From: Artocarpus heterophyllus
Taxonomy: Eukaryota; Streptophyta; Magnoliopsida; Rosales; Moraceae
Length of the DNA stretch: 64,000 nucleotides
Direction: 5' to 3'
NCBI GenBank assembly: GCA_025403435.1
Contig: CM046330.1
Span: 17,382,239-17,446,238, forward strand
Position 1 is the first letter of the stretch, and every line of letters begins with the position of its first letter. Positions 1 to 11,637 of the stretch are shown piece by piece. A program made the translations under genes and the position numbers. A model generated the notes under the pieces. The model was given only the letters and a program-made list of their open reading frames with translations. It ran no database searches and was not told where the DNA came from.

Positions 1-344
1 ATAATATAATTATTTCATGTATGAATAATAATCTTCATATTACTTTCATATTAATGATTGTATATTAAGCAAACACATGATTCATGACTATTATTAGGCA
101 TATATGAGGTCTATATATTGATAGATCTGATTTGGTGATTAAGAGTCCACAAAAATAGTCTGCATAAGTTTGGGTTCTTTATTCATGATAAAGTTGTAAT
201 GGGGATCTATGTTTACTTGGAAAGGTGGTTTATCTTGGCTATCAGAGCATGTTAACTTTATAGTAGACATATTAGTGTGATAGGCCTAATGATTGATGCA
301 CACTAGACTGAATCTAAAATGTTATTGATTTAACAATAAATCTA

Positions 345-1795
345 TTTAATTTAAATCAATTCACTTTGGCAATTAGTTATATGTCTTCTTAGTCTTGAAG
401 TGGATTCATAACTCTATGTTTGTAGCTTATATCTTTTGATATGCCAAAGGCAAGAATTTTGAGGAACAAAAGCTCCATTGTCGGTATATTAGAGATGTAA
501 CCTATATTTGATGAGAAAATATTCTATAGATCTAGAATTCATAGCTCTCAAATAAGGAGTCAATGTAATCCTCCAAATGCATTATTTAGGTTTTGTAAAA
601 TAGAACAAGGCATCGGTCATCTAGATACCTATAGTTATCGAATGATATTCTGTTTTTATTTGATAAAATAAAGAATGAATTTTCCAATGGTTACATAATG
701 GAACTTTAAAATAAAATAATAGGGAGGTAAAACAAAACTTGATCGATAACCTACGAGAATATACATAATATGTGAGGTCATGGACAAAACTCATTAGAGT
801 CTCGTAATATGGTACATTAATAATAAAATTGTTTAATTTAAATCAATTCACTTTGGCAATTATTTATGTGTCTTCTTAATCCTAAAGTGGACTTCATGAC
901 TCCATGTTTGTAGCTTATATCTTTTGATACGCCAAAGACAGGAATTTTGATGAATGAAGGCTCCATTATTGGTACGTTAGAGATGTAATCTATATTCGAT
1001 GAGAGCATATCTATAGACACAAAATCCATAGCTCTCAAACAAGGAGTCAATGTTATCCAAAGGCATTATTTGGGTTTTGTAGAATAGAACGAGACGTCGG
1101 TCATCTGGATACCTACGATAATTAGATGATATTCTATTTTTATTTGTTACAATAAGAATGAATTTTGTCAATGGTTAAATAATGAAACTTTAAGATATAA
1201 TAATCGAGAGGTAAAACAAAACTTGATGGATAACATATGAGAGTACACACATAATATGTGCGGTCATGGACAAGATTAATTGGAGTCTCATAATGTAGTA
1301 CACTAATAACAAATCCGTTTAATTTAAATCAATTCACTTTGGCAATTATTTATGTGTCTTCTTAATTCTAAAGTGGATTCATGATTCTATATTTGTAGCT
1401 TATATCTTTTGACATGCCAAAGGAGGGAATTTTTATGAACAAAGGCTCCGTTATTGGTATGTTGAAGATGTAACCTATATTTGATAAGAGCATAGTCTAC
1501 AAACATGGAATCCATAGCGCTAAAGCAAGGAGTCAACATTATCCTATAAAGGCATTATTTGGGATTTATAAAATAGAATAAGGCCCCAGTCATCTGGATA
1601 TCTATGATAATTAGATGATATTCTATTTTTATTTGTTACAATAAGAAAGAATTTTCCAATGGTTAAATAATGAAACTTTAAGAAAAAAGAATCAGGAGGT
1701 AAGCCAAAACTTGATCAATAACTTATAGAAAATGTGTAATATGTGAGGTTAGGACAAGACTAATTAGAGTCTCGAAATACAGTACATTATCAAGA
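345..1795. repeat. Tandem repeat, about 487-bp unit, three copies
   Basis: The phrase TTTAATTTAAATCAATTCAC recurs at 345, 832 and 1318, giving periods of 487 and 486 bases. The downstream landmarks recur in the same order in each unit: a TTGTAGCTTATATCTTTTGA segment, a run near GGCATTATTT, and a GAGTCTCGTAATA-type end. The copies differ by scattered substitutions and small indels, so the array is not recent. No coding potential is evident; the short reading frames inside it are fortuitous. The first 344 bases of the window hold nothing I recognise. Confidence 0.85.
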
Positions 1796-2820
1796 GTGCA
1801 GGTGGAATGACAAAGAAGTTAATAATTGAACAAATAATTGATTAATGATTATTTTATCTGTTATTATTAGAGCATGATAATATATATACATCAAGTCTCA
1901 ATGCTAGCTCATTAATTCTTTTATGACAGATTGGGCAAATAAAGATTACTATCAGTCAGATAAAAGTACATATGAGTTGGGCCACTAGGCATGATGGGGC
2001 ACATGGACATAATCCAAGTCGAGACTAGCAGTGGATACATGGCACACTACAATTCACGTCACATACTTTGCTATTTTTAGGTGAATTTATTGTTTAATTC
2101 AATAAAATAACTATTCAAATTAGAAATTGAGATTTTGAAATAGGTGATTATTTAAATTTATAGTCTATAGCAAAATGAGTTAGATGTTAGGTGATTAAAT
2201 AAAAATTTTAAAATTTCATTGCATCACATAACCAGTTTATCCAACATTTATCACAGCAAGAAACGTCTTTTGAATATTAAATAAGAAATAAATAATTGTC
2301 TACCAAAAAAGAGGTGTGCGCAACTTAAAATGCTTTAAATTAATAAGATTACAAAAAATCTTTATCCATAATTTTAAAATGTAAAACATGTTGTGTTCAT
2401 GTGTTGGCTTGGTTTGACCCATCCATTTCAAGCCTTTTAGTGTTGTAAGCCATGCTCATGCCTATTTGTTAGGTTTTTATGCTTGCTTGTTCAAATTTTT
2501 GGCTCATACTTGACCCGTGTATTTGTTTGCATTCCACGAATGCCGTTATTCTGCTAGTGCATTTATCATGCCTAAATCCCAAATAAAACTTATATAAAAT
2601 AATTCAGTAAAATATTTATCTTAAACAAACAAAATACATTATGAAAAAAAAAACTATTTTATTAATAAGAAAAAATTCAATGAGATAAAATCTTGATAAT
2701 CAAATAAGAGTATGATTATAAGTCTTATAAGGGGAAAAAAAACACCCAAAGACTAAACTGAAATGTATTGCTCCCACCTATTCTTTCATTACGTGAATGT
2801 TTCTAAATTCATTAGTACTC
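1796..2820. other. AT-rich intergenic DNA, no gene seen
   Basis: This stretch lies between the 487-bp tandem array and the left end of the Harbinger element. I see no open reading frame with recognisable content, no RNA gene and no clear terminal repeats. Confidence 0.6.
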
Positions 2821-3475
2821 TAAGAGTCCGTTTGGTAAATGGATTCAAATTATGGTGATTGGGATCCTTTTGATTTGAGTATTGTGATTTGAATTATAAT
2901 TCAAGTTAGTGTTTGGTTGTGAGTGTTTTTAAAAATTCAAGTTATGTAAAAGATCTAAGTATGTGTTTGGTAAGTATTTAGAATCCTGATTTGAGTTATG
3001 AATATGTGTTTATTATATTAGAGATTTGGATTTAGATTTTTGTGCTTCTTTTTGAAAATTTAAAAAATTTATTACAAAAATAACACTTATTTTTAAAAGT
3101 GCATTAAATTGATTTATCTAATAAATTATTTTCATATCATTGAATGCAATGAGAATTTCATACTTGATACATGTGAACACAATATTAATAACATGAAAAT
3201 TCTCTTCTAACTTTATTAACTCTTTGATTTTGCCTATTGATTTTTTTTGGCATTATCAACTAGATCTTCCTAAGAATCAATTTTCTCTCCAAAATAAGTT
3301 ACTTAAAAACACACCAAGAAGACAAAGACGTGCTCCTTTTTTCAAAAGCAGTATATATATGACAGCGAATTTGTAAAGACAAAGTGGTGCGAAAAAAAAA
3401 AATAACATAGTAACGTTCCAACAATTCAACAATTAAATTGTCTACTAAAATACTATGCCTATAGGTGTACCAAGG

Positions 3476-4893
3476 GTGTTGGGCATAAGCTTCCTCCATT
3501 TCCATCATCATTGCATCCCTGCGTGCGTTCATGTTCCCGTTGTCTGCCCTATTTTGAATCAATGGGTTATCATCAAACCTGTCATCGTCTTGCATCCCAT
3601 CTTCTCCATTGACATTTTTACATTATATCTTCGACACCGATATTGCATCATCATAGTATTGCTCAAGGATCTCGTCATTGCTTTGCCACATGCATATAAA
3701 GTTGTGGATAACGGCACAAGCAATTGGGATCAATCTGTGTTTGTTGTATGGAAAGGGCTTCATGCTCTTCAAAGTTGGGAATCTTGCCTTCCACACACCA
3801 AAGGTTTTCTCAATGCAGTTGCGAAGAGTGGAGTGGGCATAGTTGAACAATATCTTCAATGAATAAGGACCCTGCCAATGCTCTCGATACTCCTACAAGT
3901 GATATGTAACTCCTCGATATAAAGTTAGAAAACAATCTGTATTCGGATATCCAGAATCTACTAAATAGAATTTTCCTAAATAAATCACAAGTAGTGTCAG
4001 TATATATTCTGACAATACAACAAAAGTAATTGTTTAATTGAAAACAATTAAAACATATATTTTTTTCCTAGCAGCTAGTGGTCTTGGAAAGTGTTTCTCC
4101 ATATCAGATATAGCGTCCAATAACACTCGTGCATCATGGGCCAATCCCTCCCATCTAGTTAAGATGAATGTAAATTTCATGTCAAAGTTGCAGACGCCTA
4201 TGACATTTTGGGAGTAAAATCCTTTTCTATTAATGTACCTTCTTGCTTCTTCGCTAGATGGAATATACGGTATGTGTGTCCCATCAATAGCACCTATGCA
4301 ATCTTGTATAACCGAAATGAAAGTCATTTGTTTGAGCAAATCTATTATGAAAGTATATAGATAATTTCATTAGGTTTTTCGCAGTTACCTTGAACCAAGG
4401 AAGGTACTTGTTCTTATGCTTTCACACGTGTGTTAGCAGGTCATTCCATTTAGGAGGTAGAATAAAATCATGCCTAAATTCACATATTGCATGGAGCCGC
4501 TGTGTGAAGTAATGAGAAATTGTTTCTCCTGAATGCTACTAATAATCTTGTATTTCTCAGTTTGTTTGACTTTGGGATATGATGTTTAAAAAGATCATCA
4601 GTTGTTTATCAACATTCCTATTACGGTTTGGTTGTAGCAGACCCTTGTTTTGAACTAGTGAGTTTAGCATTTTAATAGTGTTGGGACCCATGCGAATCTT
4701 ATTGTATATTCTACCGTAATGACCCTGAAGTAAATTATCAACTTATTCATGTCCAGGCATCCCTAACGTGTTCCGTAATTGATGGAGCTGCATAAATACA
4801 AATGCGTATAGTGCAAAGGCTGCTGCAATCTAGTAAATGTTGTTGTCCTCATCCCAATTATTATTTCCAGAACTTGAATCACCAAAATCCGTC
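3476..4893 (-). pseudogene. Harbinger transposase (DDE_Tnp_4 / HARBI1-like), decayed
   Basis: This is the minus-strand nuclease gene of the Harbinger element. From the 5' side one sees an N-terminal stretch with several in-frame stops. Then come the motif DCIGAIDGTHI (first catalytic Asp, about 4278-4310), a segment HDARVLLDAI, the second Asp region YLVDSGYPNTDCF (about 3945-3985), and CIEKTFGVWKARFP with the catalytic Glu (about 3790-3825). The gene ends in an acidic tail with DDNPLIQNRAD (about 3545-3580). All three catalytic acidic residues remain recognisable. At least one in-frame stop follows ISVSKI near 3623, and several lie between 4400 and 4830. An intron probably separates the parts near 4380 and 4070. 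The known role is cut-and-paste transposition together with the ORF1 protein. This copy looks dead. Confidence 0.85.
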
Positions 4894-5248
4894 ATAATCA
4901 CCCTACAATAGATTATTACTATGTTGTGACATTGCATAATTTCATATGATGTTTTCATATTTTAAACATAAACAAATGGATTTGAAATTGAATACAATAT
5001 TATTATTGTTACCAAATGGATCAACTTAAAGCAAAGAAAACAATGGTCAATGCCTCACATACAAATAATAATGTAGTTCTTCTTCCTCACCCACAAATGA
5101 AAGAATAAGACCAAATAAATAATACAGTCATCACCGATTGAAATTAAACCAAATGCCTGAGTAGGAAAAAAAATTGACCCGCAAAAAAAGGCCGTGACAC
5201 ATATAAACATATTGAACGAAAAAAAATGACAGGCATGCAAAAAATTAA

Positions 5249-6432
5249 TTAACTAAAATAGGTCATTTCTATCATAAGGTGGACATGGGTAGCAAGGGGT
5301 GTTGTGCTAATAATGGGCTGGAGATGGGAAGAAAGCTGACGGTGGTGCTTGAGATGATCCTGGTGGTGAAGGCGTGCGTTCTGTTGTATGTCGTTGCTGA
5401 GAATGAACTTTCGCAACCCCCTCTCTATGAAGGCCATTCGATATCCCGGATTCGCTATGAGGAATGCTGTCTGGAATTTGGGATTGGCAGACAAGAAGTC
5501 TGTAAAGTCCTAATACTTATCTGCTTTGAGGTTCATCTCATTCATGATATTTAGACACTGCCACCATTCCTCGTCATTTGAGTTGTGCTAATTTGTAGAA
5601 CTTGCACCACCAGTGCTCCTATTGGTGCCACGACTAGATAGGGACTCGGTAATACTCTGCAAGGCAATGGCAGCAACGTGCGAATCTAACAGACCTTTGT
5701 TCCGCACTGACCTTTTTCCAATTGTCCTATATGGGGTAGCAATGTTGGTGGCATGTGCTCTAGATTTGCGGCCGTCAATCCTTGCCAAATTTGAAATATA
5801 CGCCCTATCCTCTAGGTTGTTATAACCATCCTCTATGTCCAATTGCTCAGAGACTCCTTCATGCTCCTCTATGCTTCCCTGTGGGCTATGATGTTCATTT
5901 TGACGTGTAGAACATGGAGCCACGGCATGATTCCCAACGCCAGACTCTTTGTGGAACAGTTGTGCTATCAAATTCCAATTAGGCACCGCCTTGCCAATCA
6001 AGTCTTTTGCATGGGGGGTTCTCTGTACGTCGAACAGGAGACTCACTAACATTGCAACACATGCAAGTTTAACAGTATCTACAACAATTAATAAAGACAA
6101 AAACCAAAGGGATTACTACTAAAAAATCATCTAAATACTCCAACTCGTAACAAACTGCCCTAGTTTCAAGATCCTAACCAAGTCCACTTGCATTCATGAG
6201 GACAGAATACAACTGAAAAACCTTTCTTAGTCGGTTCCTCTTTTATTTACAATGTGCCCCAGGAACACCTAGACCAAAAATTTTTAACACCCACCGATCC
6301 CAATCAGCCGCTAAATGATGTTGTCCAAGGGTAGTTGTTTGATGATGATCCACCAACCATAATAACAATGCCCTCACATTATGTCTGCTTCAATTAATGG
6401 TTGCCTCATCATTGCTGTTTTTCTTCCCCATC
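5249..6432 (-). pseudogene. Harbinger ORF1, Myb/SANT-like DNA-binding protein, decayed
   Basis: This lies just upstream (in transcription order) of the transposase, as is usual for plant PIF/Harbinger elements. A start near 6432 gives MGKKNSNDEATIN and then a stop. Further on, LLLWLVDHH and SGLGxDLETRAVCYELEYLDDFL resemble the Myb/SANT-like domain found in plant transposon ORF1 and L10-interacting-MYB-type proteins. The C-terminal half is open from 6100 to 5588, low in complexity, and rich in Ser, Arg and Asn (RSVRNKGLLDSHVAAIALQS). A last piece at 5494-5249 contains FLIANPGYRMAFIERGLRKF. In the family ORF1 binds the terminal repeats and imports the transposase. Several stops make this copy non-functional. 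Domain assignment is by eye. Confidence 0.6.
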
Positions 6433-6649
6433 TTTTCCATTTTCATAGTTCAATCATCGAGCCTGCAACTACCAATGCATATGCATATGATAAAAGAAAA
6501 CAACGTAATAAAAAAAATTAATAACAATTGAGACATAAATTTGGCTCAGAACTATAGCTTCTTCCATTTCACATTAGGAGCGTAAGCATTGTGGATTGGC
6601 ACCTAAAACGTCCATAGCAATACTACGACAGGATGGTACGCACAAGGAT

Positions 6650-6714
6650 GGGTGAAAACGATAGGTAATAGAGGGTGGAGAGAGGCAAAACGATAGGTCA
6701 CACGTGTTGGGGGT
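6650..6714. repeat. Two detached units of a 32-bp minisatellite
   Basis: Two units of the form GGGTGAAAACGATAGG followed by TAATAGAGGGTGGAGA are repeated at a 32-base spacing. They match the array at 7935-8255 lying 1.2 kb away. Confidence 0.7.
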
Positions 6715-7007
6715 TCCAAACGACGTTGAAAATTACAGCCGATGGAATGGTCAAAGTACCTCACACGGGAAAATTCTATGCATAATCAACCGGGAGAACA
6801 CTAGCATTATAAGCGCAACAATGCACAATAATAACACTTCAACCAACATGACGAAGCAAAATGAGTTTCATCACAGCCAGCCCTTTTTCTAAAATCATAA
6901 TGTAGTACCTAAACACTTATCAAGTTCAATTTCTATCAACCAAAAAAAGAAGAAAAAAAATATAATCAGCCAAGTATGGAAATCATTTAAGAAAAGTGTA
7001 AACAGCT

Positions 7008-7215
7008 CAGAATTTCACCCTTCACATTTCACAGTTCATATTTAACGCCAATGTCCACATTGCACGTTTCACATTTAAATGTACAGAGTTCACATTTCAA
7101 TAGTCACATTTCACATTTCAACGTTCACATTTCACAGGGCACTAATCAAAAATCACAATAAACAAATCACAGTTCACAGTGCGTATGCTCACATTTCATA
7201 TTGCATAATTCTAGT
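7008..7215. repeat. Short interspersed TTCACATTTCA repeats
   Basis: The words TTCACATTTCA, CACAGTTCA and TTTCACATTT recur more than ten times with irregular spacing. This is a degenerate simple-sequence expansion inside the Harbinger element. No protein is implied. Confidence 0.6.
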
Positions 7216-7934
7216 TAGTTCACAGGTACACAATCACAGTTCATATGAGAAAAAAACATAAACAGAAAACACTTCATAATTCACTTGTTCTTTACTAACT
7301 AGCTAGTCTAAATCTAAACTTACTTAGTACGAGTTTGTAAAACTAAACCTCTCAAGTACCTAGCTTACACTAACAGGTTCTAAACGGTATTGCTTTTGTA
7401 TTAATTCAGCAAGATTTTTATATTTAATTATCTTGACTCTAGTGTATAGGTTGATCAAGTAGTGTGTGTTTGTGTGTATATAGATACATGTATGTATACA
7501 TGTAATTACATTTACAGAAAACATACATTCCTTAAATCTACATCTTCCTCAAAACAAAATCTTTGCTCTGTGAGAAAAAAAAAGTTCCTCCTCTCTAAAC
7601 TTTTACAACTTTACAAGACTGGTACTTCTCTTTTCTCATTTTTTTCTATATAGGTTCTTTTTCTTACTTATTTTTCTTATCTAGTTGTTGATTATTGTTT
7701 TTTGACTTACTGGTTAGCTATTTTATAGTTTCCTTATTGTTGTGTATTGTATTGATTTAGTTGTATTTTCATACGTATATAAATTCTTATGAATATATAC
7801 GTGTAATAGAAAATATGCATTGGGGCATGATAAATCAATATACACTGCCTCACAGTTCACATTGCATAAAGAAATCAAAGTAAACAAATCAAATCAAAGC
7901 AAATGGGAATCAATGGTAAAAAATTTCAGTGCTC

Positions 7935-8255
7935 ACAGGGGGTTCAAACGATAGGAGACAGAGGGTGGGGACGGTGAATATGATAGGTAACACATGGTGA
8001 GGGGGCCAAAACGATAGGAGACAGTGGGTTAGGGAGGACGAAAACGACAGGAAAGAGAGGGTGGGGAGGGCAAAAACGGCAGGTAACAGAGTGTGGTGGG
8101 GACGGTAAAAACGATAGGTACCAATTGCTAGGGGGCAAAATGACAGAAAAAAGAGGGCGGGTAGGGCAAAAATGACAAGTCACTGGGGCGGGGAGGTCAA
8201 AAACGACAGGAAACAGAGGGTGGAGATGGACAAAACGACAGATGACAATAGAGGG
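7935..8255. repeat. 32-bp minisatellite, about ten diverged units
   Basis: About ten consecutive units each contain CAAAACGACAGG or CGATAGG followed by AACAGAGGGTGGGGA. The spacing is close to 32 bases. Because 32 is not a multiple of three, the proline-rich minus-strand reading frame across it (7944-8363) is an artefact rather than a repeat protein. The array lies inside the Harbinger element. Confidence 0.8.
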
Positions 8256-9092
8256 AGAGGAGAAAATAACACGAATAAAGTCTCCATCCATCACGGTGGA
8301 GACAGCAAGGTGTACCAAGGGAGTCGACATGCACAGGGGCGGAGAAGCGAGGTTCATGGCCAAACAAATAAAATTAGAAGAAAAATTAAAAAAAAAAAAG
8401 ATTTGAGCTCAAAAAACTTGCCGTGTTTGAACCCACCAACCATTGGGTAGCCTCCGGCCAAACCCAAGCAACTTGAGAGAAGGACACCAGTCGCCTATTC
8501 CAATGCCGATAACGATAACACCTCAACGACGGATGGTGGTTTAGATATGGTTTACGCTGGCCCGATCGACATCGACGAAAAGATGAGCGAGTTGAGGGCA
8601 TAATTTCTTACCGGCGAGACCAACGGTTGTCGTTTTGACAGAGAGAGATATATATATTGAAGGTTTTCCAGCAGACGAGACAAAAATGGAAGAGATAAAG
8701 CACCCATACTTGGCTTATAATTGGGGGATTTATTGCGGAAGCAATAACCCTCAACGGTAATAAAAAAAAAAAATCTTGGGCAAAAAGGTTGCAAAGAATC
8801 CCGGTTGCAAAGCAGAGGAATCACGGGAAAAAAAGGGCAGAGAATCATCACTGTAGCAATAGCATTGAAGTATCAAGAAAATAACCTCAAGGTGAACTCG
8901 GGGTTTTGTACTCGAAGGTCTCAAAAACTTATGATTTGGAAGTTCAAGGCACCAAACAGGAATTGAAGGGTCTCGTAATACTCAAATGGGGATGAGTTCA
9001 ATAAGCCATAGAAATGCTCAAACCAAACGCCCCTAAAAAATCTTACAATGAGTTGTATACCACTGTTGTCATCTGTGCTGCTTAAATTTACC

Positions 9093-9206
9093 CTTTTTTT
9101 TCCCTCCCTTTTTAAAGTAAATGCTTTTTATGGTAGATTCGAATTGAGAGTGATGATTTGAACTTATTTACCCATTTGCTACCATAAAAGGAGGAGGGAA
9201 AAAAAG
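9093..9206. repeat. Inverted repeat, possible small MITE core
   Basis: TTTTTTTCCCTCC at about 9094 and CTTTTATGGTAG at about 9124 are matched on the other strand by CTACCATAAAAG and GGAGGGAAAAAAA at 9179-9206. The left arm carries roughly 15 extra bases. The sequence just to the right ends in GTCAAACACCCAC (about 9297), which resembles Harbinger/MITE termini. I could not define the outer ends. Confidence 0.5.
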
Positions 9207-9904
9207 GATTTGAACTAAATTATTCAAATGGACCTTTTATGACTTGTCAAACACCAGTTTCGATCTAAACTGAACTGTCTGATTTGAATTAATGTTGTCA
9301 AACACCCACTAACTTTTAGAAGAGAAATTTTTATAAATACAATATTTTAAAACTTACTTCTTATAAAGTTTACACATGTTTGAAACTTATGATACCACTC
9401 AAAAATATTCTAATGGATGAGAGAAAATGAGAAAGAGGGAGTTGAAAGAGTGTTAAAGTTTGTCCGTTTGAATTGATTGGTGAATAAAGATTTAAATAAC
9501 TCACACTACTCATTTTAAAAAAAGTAAATATAAGTGATAATGAGACATAATCTTTTCAATAGTATGTTTAAAAAATCAGTTTAAAAATAAAAATTAAGTT
9601 TAAATATTGTTACATTTGAGAGATTTACATTATAATTTTTTTGTTTTATATTATAACTATGAAAAGTTTTACACTATAAACGATTTAAACTCATAACTTC
9701 AAATACATGTGTCAACTATGACATGAATGATGACATTATTTAAAAGTATGTTATAAACAAATTTTTTTAATTGTGTCCGCAATTCTATTTAATCTTATCG
9801 GTTCTAATCCCTTGCGAACGAAACAATAACACGCATTCTTAAAAAACTCTACATATTAAGTCAAGATTTTCATTGCTTATATCGGAATACATCATCGTCA
9901 AAAC
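9207..9904. other. AT-rich intergenic / upstream region of the MESD-like gene
   Basis: No reading frame or RNA gene is recognised here. The segment presumably includes the upstream regulatory region of the gene starting at 9975. Confidence 0.5.
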
Positions 9905-9913
9905 CTATATATT
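9905..9913 (+). promoter_or_regulatory. Candidate TATA box of the MESD-like gene
   Basis: CTATATATT lies about 65 bases before the start codon at 9975. This would place transcription start near 9935-9945. The call rests on position and sequence only. Confidence 0.4.
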
Positions 9914-9974
9914 CGGGCTCATTCACAACTTTTACACCCCTTAAAGCTTCTTGCCTACTCCTCACATCAAGACC

Positions 9975-10761
9975 ATGCCAAACCACATCATTCTCTTCCC
10001 TCTCCTCCTTCTCTTCTTAGTCGCCGGAAATGGCGAATTCTTCAGGTTCGCCGAGGGGGGAAAGGGACGGATCCATATCACCGACGACCTCGACGACGTC
10101 ATTGACGACGAGGAAGACGAGTCCTGGAAGCAATGGGGCCAAAAATCGAAGCTTAAATCTTCCGACGACGATCTGAAACCAAGCGATCTGTCAAAGATGG
10201 CGATGTCGGAGATCCAGACGGAGTTGATGAAGCGCCAAACGGGACCTGCCTTCGGCTTTGTCAAGCTCCGATTGGGAGTCAAGCGAACTCCGGTATGGAA
10301 TTTTGGTTCTAGGATAAAAACTTCGTAATGTTTTTCCTCCAATTTTCTAGTTCGTTGATTGTTTTGTGGATTGGAAAATAAAATTTGATCGCAGGATATG
10401 GTGGCTGAGATTGCTATGAAATGGACAAAGGTTCTGAAAACGGGAGGTGTCGAGGGTAAGTTCATGGGCGTTGATCTGACCACAATCATGTTCACCATGG
10501 AAAGGGGCCAAGACGTTTCAGAGGTTATATATTGTAATTCTTTTACTTCCATTTTATTTTAATTTTTTTTAGATCTTGATTTTTTAATTTATTTTTTATT
10601 TTCAGTTGAAAGAGTTTGTGTTGGATCAAGAAGAGGCGTATGAGATGAAGATTGGAGATCAAGTTTTTAGAAGGCAAGGAGATCCTCCTCTGGAGGAAGT
10701 TGTGGAAAAACTCTACAAGGAAAAGATGAAGAAAGAAGAGGTTTTGAAAGAGGAGTTGTAG
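9975..10761 (+). CDS. MESD-like ER chaperone (LDLR chaperone MESD family)
   Basis: Three exons: 9975-10292, 10395-10523 and 10606-10761. All introns are GT-AG and phase 0, and the frame is intact for 200 residues. I chose the ATG at 9975 because it opens a classic signal peptide (residues 1 to about 20, MPNHIILFPLLLLFLVAGNG); upstream there is only a TTG. An acidic patch DDLDDVIDDEEDESWKQWG (37-55) follows. The core includes FGFVKLRLGVKR, then AEIAMKWTKVL, IMFTMERG and LKEFVLDQEEAYEMKIGDQV. Its order and spacing match the MESD fold as I know it from animals (a TEKETEEIT..W helix, FIVGSD..IFML strand and DFLVGQD helix). The tail is Lys/Glu-rich and ends in KEEL, a KDEL-like ER-retention signal analogous to the REDL of animal MESD. 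In animals MESD folds LRP-type receptors. Plants lack those clients, so the substrate here is unknown. Family call by eye. Confidence 0.8.
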
Positions 10762-10956
10762 TAAGTTAGACTGATACTTCTTGGATCGATGATACAACTA
10801 ATACTGAGGGATTTTTCTCATCTTTGTTGGCTTGTAAAAATTGTTCACCATGTTCTAATTGTTGTAACTTGTGAGCTTCTGTCTCAGATTTGCTTATTTC
10901 TTGGTTCCACTTTCAGACCTCTGATGATGACCATTGACTATGTAGAATTTGGAAAA

Positions 10957-10962
10957 AATAAA
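10957..10962 (+). terminator. Candidate polyadenylation signal of the MESD-like gene
   Basis: AATAAA lies about 195 bases after the stop codon and is followed by a T/G-rich stretch and a long T run at 11021-11049. Confidence 0.45.
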
Positions 10963-11314
10963 ACGTTAAAAATAAATCGTTGTATCTGTTCTTGAGCTTT
11001 CGTCTTGTTATGCATGAGTTGTTTTTTTTTTTTTCTTTTTTTTTTTTTTGGGTCCCGAGTTATCCTCCTGCTTAAAGGAGTTAAAAGATAAAAAAGATGA
11101 CAATAAAAAGCCAGTTTCCTATCAGCTCTCTCGTGGGAGCAAATTGGTAGCATAATCTGTGCCAAATCAGGTCTCATGTGGAATCCGAGTTGTGTTACAG
11201 AAATGATGAAATTTTCACTTAGGCGTGCCATTAATTTTTTTTTCCGTTTTCTTTCTCTAGGTGTAAAGGATATATTATAGGGGAGGGGAAGAATATTACA
11301 TCTCTTGGAAGAGA

Positions 11315-11392
11315 TACCCACTCTATTCAATTTAATACCGTTAACTACTCAGCTACCCACTCTATTCAATTTAATACCATTAACTACTCAGC
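11315..11392. repeat. 39-bp tandem duplication
   Basis: TACCCACTCTATTCAATTTA starts at 11315 and again at 11354. The two copies differ by a single base (ACCG versus ACCA). It lies between the 3' ends of the convergent MESD-like and HAD genes. Confidence 0.85.
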
Positions 11393-11637
11393 TCTTTTGA
11401 TTCCTTTCAGAATCAAAATCCATAAAACCAAGCGTATTTGATTTCAAAACTACGTTCATTACTTTGAATTTTTCATTATTGTTTTTCCCTCCAAAAAGTT
11501 TGACAAAATAAAGGAGGTGCCAATTTCCCAAGTACTGAACTTTACAACTTCACTATAACTTTGTTCGCTATAAATGATCCATGATGGAATGAATGAGAAA
11601 TTGAGGATGGAGAGAAAGAGCAGCTGATAAGGCAAAG

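Larger units (their letters stand above)
2824..9033 (-). mobile_element. PIF/Harbinger-type DNA transposon, about 6.2 kb, decayed
   Basis: The left end reads GAGTCCGTTTGGTAAATG. The right end, read on the other strand, is GGGGCGTTTGGTTTGAG. Each is flanked by TAA (2821-2823 and 9034-9036), the 3-bp target duplication expected of PIF/Harbinger. The similarity continues inward: TTTGAGTATT lies about 50 bases from the left end and about 46 bases from the right end in inverted orientation. Inside, both canonical Harbinger genes are recognisable on the minus strand, a Myb/SANT-like ORF1 followed by a DDE transposase. Both carry stops, so the copy should not be autonomous. The element also holds a 32-bp minisatellite and short TTCACATTTCAC-type repeats. 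Confidence 0.85.

Noticed and set aside
3455..3862. Plus-strand reading frame of 135 codons
   Set aside because: It is antisense to the Harbinger transposase, whose catalytic motifs are on the minus strand.
7944..8363. Minus-strand proline-rich reading frame
   Set aside because: It is the translation of a 32-bp minisatellite. The unit is not a multiple of three and there is no domain or splice context.
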